DNA of 64,000 nucleotides from Tulasnella sp. 424. Taxonomy: Eukaryota; Basidiomycota; Agaricomycetes; Cantharellales; Tulasnellaceae. Location of the stretch: positions 124,001-188,000 of the forward strand of contig WSUB01000064.1 in the NCBI GenBank assembly GCA_019633425.1. The letters run 5' to 3'. Position numbers and translations under genes: made by a program. This document shows, in pieces, positions 47,165 through 56,494 of the stretch. The first letter of the stretch is position 1. The number at the start of each line of letters is the position of its first letter. The notes beneath the pieces were generated by a model. That model ran no database searches. It was not told the origin of the DNA and was given only the letters and a program-made list of their open reading frames with translations.

Positions 47165-47702
47165 CATGAGGAGCGACTGGGGGTTGCTCGCAGCTACAGG
47201 AGTAACTTTGAAATTCAGCTCTTTACTATACTCATCGTTTTCTGACTCACAAGTGGACGTCCGGGCGACCTACAGGCGAAGGCATCGAGTTCGTCGACCG
47301 GCTGCGCCGGTCTCCGAGACTCTCCTCCTTCGCTCTCCAGCTATTAACAGTCCGTGCGTGAGATCGATCATTCTACGGGTATGAATTCAGCCATGATTGA
47401 CGGATTAATTGAGGACTAGAAGCGGTTAGCCCCAAATGCACCAAGGGTAGGTGTTAGCGAGGTGCATGTCGTTGGCGAGAAAAGTATCACCACGGATGGC
47501 AGGTCACCGTGGTATATAACCAGACGCATGTATACTAGTTTAGCTTTATATTTGATGCTGATCAGAATGACTTGGGGAGTGTAACTACTGGTAATCTTGT
47601 CCGTTGGGCTCTCGGCTTTGTAAAGTCACACTAACCGTGGGACGTCGAAGTACCGGCGTCTTGAATTTACGGGGCGGGTGGATAGGGGTTGACGAGCAAC
47701 CC
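47165..47702. mobile_element. about 0.5 kb insertion just upstream of SCC3 pseudogene start
   Basis: The other SCC3 copy reads attatacccatgagc without interruption (56486-56500); here about 540 bp separate attataccca from ccaatgagc. The 10-bp word GGGTTGCTCG (47181-47190) occurs inverted at 47693-47702 (CGAGCAACCC), and ACCCA occurs at both edges. No protein is recognised inside. Probably a small non-autonomous insertion; the exact left edge is uncertain. Confidence 0.5.
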
Positions 47703-47703
47703 A

Positions 47704-50700
47704 ATGAGCACATCCCCACCGCCGGCTCCTCGGCGCTCAGGCCGAGAGCGAAAGCAAGCAGAGATATTTTCATCTCGTGAGTAGTTGGCTCGGTTAACAG
47801 CACCTACCCATATTGCTCAGTCCAAGTCCTAATTTCATCACCACGCGCATAGAGCCTGATGCTTCCCGGAAACGAAAACGCGGTTCAGAAGGACCAAGTG
47901 AAGACGAGGATGAAGTAGAACGTGACGAAGATCGACACGACGAAGATGAGGAAATGGAGGATCCACAGCAGGAGGGGAGTGAGGAAGAAGAACAGGAAGA
48001 GGACTATGTCGCCCCTCGCAAGTCTGCCGCGCGCAAGGCAAAGGCCTCAACAAGTGGAACAAACGGTCAAGCTGCTGAGACCAAGAAGCCCCGCGCACCT
48101 CGAGCACCCAAAGTTCCGAAACCGACAGTGAAGCCTCGACGGCGGAAAGGCAAGGGTGACGCAGACGCAGACCCAAAGCCATTGCCAAGGAGTCGGCCAT
48201 TGCCGATGACAACGGCCTTTTCAGTAAGCTCTTCCCTTCCGAATGGATGCATAAATTAGTCTGGAGGTTGACATTAATGATATATCTTGTCTTCAAGATG
48301 CTATCATGAATCCAGCTGCTGCATTGCAGTCAACAGCCGAAGATTTCCTCGACTCTTACAGCCGTACCCCCGCTCTGGCCCTTGCCGACCTCGTCAACTG
48401 CATCCTCCGATGTTGTGGGTGCAATGCGTTGGTCGACTCGGACCAGGTATTGGACACCGATGGCGTGGTAGATTGTCTGGAAGACTTGATGGAAGCAATG
48501 AAAAAGGTTCCGACTTCCCTAGCTCCTTCTCTTCGAACTGGGCCTTTCTCACTCTTTGACTTAGGAACCCGTTCTAGCCTACCCCCTTGCCTCTAAGCTA
48601 CCAGTATTCAAGAAATTCCGAAAATCTCTTTCGGAATTTCTCAGCCGTCTCATTGTCTCAGCTGCGGAGACAGGTGCCCTATACGACGAACAACTAGTCG
48701 CCATCCTCCAAACTTGGGTCATGGCCATGTCTTCAGCGAACCTCAGGAGCTTCCGACACACCACAACCGTCGTGGCACTTGAGGTGGAGAGTGCACTCGC
48801 TGAAGTAACCGCTGCGGTGGATAAGGAAGCCGAGGTCCTCCGGAGGCAGAGGGAAGGGGAGAAGAAGAAAACAGCGAACAAGGGCAAAGGACGGGAGCAG
48901 GATCTGCAAACCAAGTTTGATGACGTTCAACACCGAAAGAAGCACCTCAAAGAACTTATGAAGGAAATATTTGACGCGTATGTGCTTCGGTGATAATCTT
49001 CGGGGCTTTCTTGCTAACGTCGAACGAACAGCGTCTTCGTGCTTCGATACCGCGACGCCGATCCAGGAATTCGTGCCGAGTGCGTGCAGGAGTTTGGGGT
49101 TTGGGTCGAAAAGTATCCTGCTTTCTTCCTGGAAAGCAACCACTTACGGTACATCGGTTGGGTCTTATCAGACACTGTGGGTTAATCCAATCATCCATAA
49201 CGCTCCTCAACTAAAAGCTGCCTTTTCATCAGAACACCCAAGTCCGTCTAGCGGCCGTCAAGTCGTTATACTCTCTTTACAAGCGTGACGAACACCTGGT
49301 TTTCACCAATCACTTCACCCAACGTTACAAACCTAGACTCGTCGCAATGGCCGCTTCCGACGTCGAGGTTTCTGTCCGCGTTGCTGTGATTCAAGTGCTC
49401 TGCGCAATCGACGCCCTTGGAGAATTAGAAGAGGACCAGACGGAGCAAATGGAGCTCCTAATCTTCGATCAAGAACCCAGAGTACGAAAGGCCATCAGCT
49501 CCTTTGTCCACGGAGTGTGGAAGAATGCAGTCGACGAGCGGCTCGGAAGAAGACGTTAGGGAGGTGATGCGGAGAAAGATAGGAGTAGGGCGGGTTTCAA
49601 GTGCCTTGGTTCCCTTCTGGTTAAATGGGCCAAGAAACTGGAGAAGGACGAGGAAGGCGACGCGGTACCAGACCAGACTGAGAGTCAGGAAGGTGCCTCA
49701 GAGTCAGGAGCTGGAGGTCACAAGAGCAAGGAAGTCACAGCCCTCGTTTCCGATCTCCAGAGTCGGATAGCCCTCTGCGTTGATTCGCTTTGGGATGAGG
49801 TCGATGCCGTCAGCGATTGGGAAGATTTGATAGAGTTCCTGCTTCTGGACCATTCTGCGGACGGTGAAGATGACGTCAGTCCTGTCGCTTCAAAGAAGAA
49901 GAGGGCGGCAGAAGCGAATGAGAAGAATGGGAAGGGAAGGCGCAAGAGCACAGTGAACGAGGCGGAAGTCGACGAGGCTTGGAGACCGGAAGATTCTGAG
50001 GAAGCTGCCCTTGTGGAGGTCCTAGTCGCCTCTTTGAAGAAGACGATTGGTGATGCTGCAGAGAAGAAGAATGTGAGTTTATGCACACGCCGTGCTCGTC
50101 GGATCCTAACCTGTTGTTATCCAAATTTCAAAGGGTGAAGCTGACGCGGTTCAAGCCGATGTTACAAGAGCTCTCATCAAGTCTTTGCCTCAGCTTTTCG
50201 CGAAGCACCAGGCGGACGAAAGGCGTATTTCGGAAGTCATCTTGATACCGCAAGTCATGAACTTGGATTTGTACGCCGAGATGGGCCTTAACAAGGTGCG
50301 TCTCGATGGAACCTTGAGGGATCGTCCACTCATTCTTTGCGATATTAGGCCTATGAAACTCTCTGGGATGAAGTCATCAAACACTTCCTATCACACTCGT
50401 CACCCATCGTCATTCGCAACGCCAATATCACCGTATCCCGTCTCCTGACGACGAGCTCAATGTTCGGGGAAAATGAGGCCAAGATGGCTCAGCTCGAAGA
50501 GGAGCTGTCGACGTCCTTGAGGGGCGTTGTGGCTGAACGAGACGACTTGGACGCTGCTTTCCTGGAGGACGACGAGGTTCATGCGTTGAGCGGTTTCGCG
50601 CTGAGGGTGAAGTCGATGTTCCGCGTTCGTGACCTTTCAGGATGGATGGACAACGACGAGGATGGAAAGCAGTCGAGCGTATAGAGTAGTCTCGTTTCTC

Positions 50701-50780
50701 TGGGTTCACGAGGTCCTCAGAGTCATAAGGAGGAAGAGTCCGTGAGTTCTTGCCCTAACCCTTGTTGACGATACCCGCAG
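47704..50780 (+). pseudogene. SCC3 pseudogene (cohesin subunit), truncated and broken
   Basis: Colinear with exons 1-8 of the intact gene at 56495, with matching introns. Conserved cohesin features remain: DLVNCILRCCGCNALV of the STAG region, EPVLAYPLASKLPVFKKF, and the SCD block VFVLRYRDADPGIRAE. Lesions: one A is missing in exon 2 (acccaaagcc at about 48171-48180 against acccaaaagcc), an in-frame TAG at 49557-49559 in exon 6, and a TAG at 50682-50684 in exon 8. The gene then breaks off inside intron 8 near 50780. Exons 9-13 are absent. The insertion at 47165 also separates it from its promoter. Not expected to make a working cohesin subunit. Confidence 0.9.
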
Positions 50781-51120
50781 AGAGCCCGACGCTCCCTGTA
50801 AACGAAAACGCGTCTCAGAAGGACCAGGTAAAGACGATGATGAAGTAGACCGTGATGCAGAGCGACGTGACGAGGACGAGGGAATATTGAAGGATCCACA
50901 GCAGGAGGAGAGTGAGGGGTAAGTACAGGAGGAGGACTAATGTCGCCAATTCCAAGTCCGCCGCGCGCCAAACAAAGGCCTCGACAGATGGAATAAACGG
51001 TCAAGTTGTTGAGATTAAGAAACCCTCAAGTACCCAAAGTTCCTAAACCAACAGTGAAGCCTAGACGGCAGAAGGGCAGGGGTAGTGTCGGGGAAAGCCA
51101 TTGCCGACGAGTCGGTTAGT
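50781..51120 (+). pseudogene. SCC3 exon-2 fragment 6, fused to the pseudogene
   Basis: Starts agagagcccgacgctccctg, which is the exon-2 start, directly after SCC3 intron-8 sequence. It carries the acidic run, an early TAA, and ends at gccgacgagtcggtt where the kinase upstream module begins. Closest relative in the window is fragment 5 (19345-19700), which sits before K2 in the same way. Confidence 0.7.
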
Positions 51121-52052
51121 AGGTCGCTTGGGCGATCATGTAACTAACCCATTGCAATGACGCATCCAACACCACCGTGACTGCCCGTTTGTCGATCGAT
51201 GTATCGTAGGAACGAGTATCGAGGTTGTGTATTGCACATTTATGACTTTTTGGTATGGGCATCCGTCCGACTCTCGCTGGGGTAGATCCGTATGCGGCAT
51301 ATGTGGGCCCGGTGTACTCGAGACTGCCTTTCGAGGATCGATTACCTCGAGTCCCTTTTCCCAGTCTACTGGCAGGCTTGGGGTTGGACACAGCCATGGG
51401 GACAAGCTGCGGGTGTGCGCCTCGAAAGGATGGCCATAGAGAGGATGTCTCAGATTGGGGCATCCGAGATGGCGGGTCCAATTCAGTCCCGTGATGTCCC
51501 CCTCCCCTCCGCGAATGATCCATGGGGTCGTAGTGAGATAGCCCGGCATCTCGGCCGCGCCCAATTCCCTCGAAGGCCTGGACATGTCCGGGGAGTCCTT
51601 CAACCACCTCCAGCGTGTGACGCGTGACAAACCCCTTTCGGCACGACTCAACCGCCGCGACAGCTTGCCTTTAGGCACAACGGTACAGTCCTTGCTCAAG
51701 CCTATCCTCCTCGCAGTCGAATTCAACCTGAATAGCATGGTACTGTACGTTGCCTTATCCTGCCACGCTGAATTGTTTGAGACATTAATTTCAAGCAATA
51801 AGGCCTCAGCTTCGTCACCTAGACTTGCCATGGAAAACTCCAAAGTGAAGTCTGGAACGCGTGCAGGCAACCCCAGCAGACCCTTGCCTCGAGGCAAACT
51901 GCGGCGTAGCGATACGGTGAGCTCTCCGGGCGTCACTTTTTTAAGACTCACCGATTCACCTCATCTTCAGTGAAAACCTCCTCTCTTGCTCCCCTCACCC
52001 CCCAGGCTCTGGACACTCACCGCTGACCATTGACCCATAGTATAAGCCCTGG
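51121..52052. other. K6 upstream module
   Basis: No gene seen. Colinear with parts of 19701-20832 upstream of K2, including ccaacaccaccgtgactg, gggcccggtgtac and the tail ending near the kinase start codon. Presumed K6 promoter. Confidence 0.5.
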
Positions 52053-55000
52053 ATGAAAGAGAAAAGTTACTCTGCCCGCGTTCTTCATTCGGCCCGATCC
52101 GACCCAAGTGGTTCTCGTGGTGGATACAAGCTGAGCGCCAAGTTGGTGCGTCGAGTCCGAATTTCCGAAGTCTAACTCTAACAATCGATCGCTCGTAGAG
52201 GGCGAGAATGAAGAAGCTCGAGAAATGGCGGATCAGTCCTTCCTCGATCAAATCTCCCAAAGCCGCCCGCGAATTCCATGGAGGGCATGCGGCAGTATCA
52301 AAAGCCTTTCTGCTTGCAGGTATCGGGTCCTATGAATGGCTTTGGCGCAGGTCCTACAGCTCGCGGGAAATTCTGCAGTTATGCCGTCATCCCGCCGATG
52401 ACCATATTCGAGGGCCTACGGGCGACCGGCGAGACGCCCAAGGGCAGCTTGATGATGAGGAAAGGGGTGACCAGGGGGGGCACGGGTCGGGTGGTTACGA
52501 TCTTTGGCAGGGAGAGGTCCGTCGTGATCGATTTCTCTGCTTCTCTAAAACAACCGTTGAGCGTATCTCGAATCCCGATTTGAAAGTTCGTCGCAGTAAA
52601 GAAATCGAGGATAGGAGATAATAAAGATCTCGAGCGAGTACTCGGAGTAAGCATGCTCCATTTAGTTCCGTAAAGGTTTCATCAAGAGCTAAGCTCTTCC
52701 AGTTGGCACTTAGGGAAACGGAATTCCTAGTTGAACTTGATCACAAAAACATCGTGAAGCTCAAAGGGTTCGTCGAAGATCTATCCAAGGATATAATTTG
52801 GTTGGTACTCCCTTGGGCGGAGAATAGCAATTTGAAGGACTTTGTCGCTTTGCGAGATTGGGAAATCCCAGAGCGGATCTCGTTGGTAAGACCAAAATAC
52901 TACTAGGTTGGACCAACTCTGATCATTGATCATCGATACTCCAGATCAACGATGTAGCGAGTGGATTGGAATACCTCCATAGCCAAGAACCACCCATATG
53001 TCACGGTGACCTCAAGTCGGTAAGCTCCAGCCTTGCCTTAATTATAATGCACTCGACAAGCTTAGTCCTGAACATGCAGTTCAATGTATTAGTCAACTCG
53101 AAGCACGTCGCATTGATCACCGACTTTGGCTCTGCTCGTCGCCTCACCGAACGTGGTCTCAACAGACAACCAGGACTCATCCCAAACCAACAGCTGCCAG
53201 TCCAAGCAAAGTTCTCCAGCCTCAGCAAAACTATAACCCTAACAGGAAATATATACACCCTTCGCTGGGCTGCTCCAGAACTGCTAAATGACGACCAAAT
53301 AAGCCTCTGGAGTGATATATGGGCATTGGGATGGATAGCTTATGAGGTAACCCTCTGGATTCGAATTCGACGGGTATCCGACACTTACACGTTCGCTCCA
53401 AATAGGTTTTAACCAATTCGATCCCGTTTCAAGATGTCCCGGCGGACGCTGTTGTTGTTGAACGTGTCATAAAAGGAGATCTTCCATCCATTAATGAGGA
53501 TGCTCGCGTGTCGTTGTTTGAGGAACTTTGTACCCTTATGACGCTGTGTTGGAACATCAATGCTAGTGAAAGACCTACGGCTCAGGACTATGTACGCGCC
53601 GTGAGCGATATGGTGAGCAAGGCTGGTTTATGGTTCGTGAACGGCAATTGACCCATTATGATATAGCCAATGGTCGTTCCAAACCCAACAAACTCAGGCC
53701 TTTTCTTCACATCCGCTTCGGACGTGCTCATGACGCGGGGAATGACCGCGCTGACGGCTGGTGACCTTGGCATGGCATTTGCCTGCTTCACCGAGGCTCG
53801 TGAGATCTATACCAAGAGAGACAACAGCACAGACGGAGCCTCCGCTATGAGCGGCCTCGCTAGAGTGCATCGGCTTTGAAACGAGTATAGTGAGGCCTTC
53901 GCGCTTTACTCTCAGGTCCTGCAAATCTGTACCGACATCGGCAAGAAGCAAGGCAGAGCCGACGCTCTAGAAGCCCTCGCTTACGCGCATCGGGAGCGAA
54001 ACGAGCACAGCGAGCGCAATGCGCTCTACTCCGAGGAACTGCAAATCTTTACCGACATCGACGACAATCAAAGCAGAGCCGACGCTCTGTTGGAGCTCGC
54101 TGACGTGCATCGGCGTCGAGACGAGTACAGAGAGGCCTTCGCGCTCTACTCCCAGGTCCTGCAAATCCGTACCGACATCGGCGACAAGCAAGGCAGAGCC
54201 AGCGCTCTGGAAGCTCTCGCTGACGTGCATCGGGAGCGAAACGAGTACAGCGAGGCCTTCGCACTCTACTCCGAGGTCCTGCAAATCCGTACCGACATCG
54301 GCGACAAGCAAGGCAGAGCCAGCGCTCTGGAAGCTCTCGCTGACGTGCATCGGGAGCGAAACGAGTACAGCGAGGCCTTCGCACTCTACTCCGAGGTCCT
54401 GCAAATCCGTACCGACATCGGCGACAAGCAAGGCAGAGCCAGCGCTCTGGAAGCTCTCGCTGACGTGCATCGGCTTCGAAAAGAGTACAGCGAGGCCATC
54501 GCGCTTTACTCCGAGGCCCTGCAAATCCGTACCAACATCGGCGACAGGCAAGGCAGGGCCGAGGCTCTGTGGGGTCTCGCCGAGATGCATCGGCTTCGAA
54601 ACGAGTACAGCGAGGCCATCGCGCTCTACTCCGAGGACCTGCAAATCCGTACCGACATCGGCGACAGGCAAGGCAGAGCCTCCGCTCTGTGGGGTCTCGC
54701 CGAGGTGCATCGGCTTCGAAACGAGTACAGCGAGGCCATCGCGCTCTACTCCGAGTCCCTGCAAATCCGTACCGACATCGGCGACAGGCAAGGCAGAGCC
54801 GACGCTCTGTGTGGTCTCGCCTCTGTGCATCGGGTTCGAAACGAGTACAGCGAGGCCATCGCGCTCTACTCCGAGGAACTGCAAATCCGTACCGATATCG
54901 GCGACAGGAAAGGCAGAGCCGACGCTCTGTGGGGTCTCGCTGAGGTGCATCGGCTCCGGGACGAGTATAGCGAGGCCACTGCCCTCTATTCCCAATCCCT

Positions 55001-55220
55001 GAAAATCTGTACCGACATCGACGACAAGGAAGGCAGAGCCGACGCTCTGGAGGGTCTCGCCGACATTCATCGCCACCAGAATCACCACGATGATGCGACA
55101 TCTCTGTATGAACAAGCCGCTGATCTATTTGAACAATCTGGAAACCGTGATGCAGCAGCTTATGCGTTAGAGAAAGCGGCCGATGCCCGTCAGCGACTCG
55201 AGCTTGTTGAAGCCGCATGA
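52053..55220 (+). pseudogene. K6: kinase-TPR gene with premature TGA in the TPR region
   Basis: Exons 52053-52145, 52199-52516, 52587-52646, 52703-52885, 52945-53019, 53080-53346, 53406-53612 and 53667 onward keep the frame. The kinase is complete: EFHGGHAAVSKAF, FVAVKKSRI, ALRETEFLVELDHKNI, CHGDLKS, ITDFGSARR, RWAAPELL. The acidic insert of its relatives is replaced by a Gly-rich GDQGGHGSGGYD run. In the second TPR unit CGA has become TGA (53877-53879), after which the array of about ten units and the cap (LELVEAA, stop 55218-55220) stay fully open. As written it yields a kinase with about one and a half TPRs. It may be a recent pseudogene, a truncated product, or a read-through case. Linker and activation region resemble K1 more than K2-K5. 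Confidence 0.8.
54181..54472 (+). repeat. exactly identical 120-bp TPR units in K6
   Basis: 54181-54300 and 54301-54420 are identical base for base, and the identity continues through 54421-54472 before diverging. The unit encodes ASALEALADVHRERNEYSEAF. This is the signature of very recent unequal crossover or gene conversion. Confidence 0.95.
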
Positions 55221-55409
55221 GGTCTATCCCGGACAGTTGAGAGTAAATAGGGTCTTACGTGTTGTCCTGCCGCTAGTGTGGTGTGATAATGCAATGTACA
55301 ATTCATAATGCTACAAGTTCTGCTGCTCAACCAATGTATTGTTTTATGTACTCTCAGGACGATTGCTGAAAATGTTTCAATCTCTTTGCCCGCTTAGCAT
55401 CCTGCTTAT

Positions 55410-55709
55410 CTTGGTTTTAAATCTTTCCGAGCGGACAAAGCAGCGTTCAAGATACTCCCGCGCTTTCGTTTCCAAATGGAGCCGAGTGGTCACTTATGAC
55501 TACTGAAGCCGAAAGGTACAGCTTTAAATGTCCGCGTTGCGGTCCCCGCGTGTCGGTATATCCATTACATAAACCCAAGATAAGCCGTCCAATCCAACAT
55601 GCCAGAGCACATCGGTTAGGAAAGGAGCGAGTGCCAGGAGAGCCAAAAGGGTAACCGAATCGCGTATTATGAGTGTCGGTGAGGGGGAGGTGGGGATGGG
55701 GAAGGTCAT
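55410..55709 (-). pseudogene. P450 relic 2 (exon 1 start joined to exon 3)
   Basis: Duplicate of the relic at 46055-46348 with the same internal deletion (MTFPIPTSPSPTLII joined to the GYN-like piece), so the deletion predates the large duplication. No catalytic exons. It sits opposite the intact SCC3 gene. Confidence 0.75.
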
Positions 55710-56494
55710 TGTGCGCAGTTGAATCGTTTTGAGGAGATGCACGAACTTCAGGACGTCCCTTTTATACTCGATTTTGACTTGATCTGGTTTTTAGGGTCTT
55801 TATCTCCAGACGAGGATCCAACACGAGGTATGGGCCCTTCCTAACCAGAGAGCAGTTGGCTCGGAAAACCCTAAGTACCGTCTGAGAATTATATTATGAG
55901 AGGGCCTGAGATTTAACGCTCTGTGGACCAAAGATAACGGGATGCGCACTGCGACAACTGATTGATAACCAGCCCTGATATTGCCAACTCGAGCGATACG
56001 AACTTCTTTCCACATTGGTAGAGACTTAGAGTACTCAAGATGAACTGGTTTTGACTTTCGATGCAGCTTGTAAGAAGGGAATCAAGGGATGCTCATCATC
56101 GAGGATTAATGGAACTCGATCCCGCAACACCCTTGGTCTTGAACCCCGAAACAAGGTGCCAGTCCTTTCCAAGACTTACCCCGAGTAACGGTTCACCCAA
56201 TGCCCCCATTATAACCAACCGAGCCGGGAAGCTTTTACCCAGTGTCTGAACAGACCTCACACTTCGAGGACGGCGCAGAGCGGACAACAATTCCCGAAGA
56301 GCCTAAGCAAGAGACCGAACATAGTTAAGTAGCAAGTGGCAAGGCAAAGGGGTCTTGCAAGGTAGGGTTAATCCAAGATATGATTCAGAGGGAAGCCACC
56401 ATTGCTCGGGGTGTTTCAACTTTCCACGCGAAGCTCTGTTTGTCTTCTCTCCCACCACCTTCGACGCGTATCGCTCACCCTCGCCATTATACCC
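55710..56494. promoter_or_regulatory. presumed SCC3 promoter region (former divergent promoter)
   Basis: A 785-bp spacer between the P450 relic start (minus) and the SCC3 start codon (plus). Pyrimidine-rich tcttctctcccaccaccttc and attataccc directly precede the SCC3 ATG, resembling a fungal transcription start region. A ttttatactc word lies on the P450 side (about 55758-55768). No open frame of note. Function is inferred from position only. Confidence 0.45.

Larger units (their letters stand above)
45860..50780. repeat. large direct duplication, matching 55221-59570
   Basis: From the kinase 3' flank through the P450 relic, spacer and SCC3 intron 8, this segment is colinear and highly similar to 55221-59570. 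The main differences are a roughly 0.5 kb insertion at about 47165-47702 here and scattered indels. The left ends sit directly behind the near-identical 3' ends of K5 and K6, so the duplicated unit probably included the kinase gene. Confidence 0.85.
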
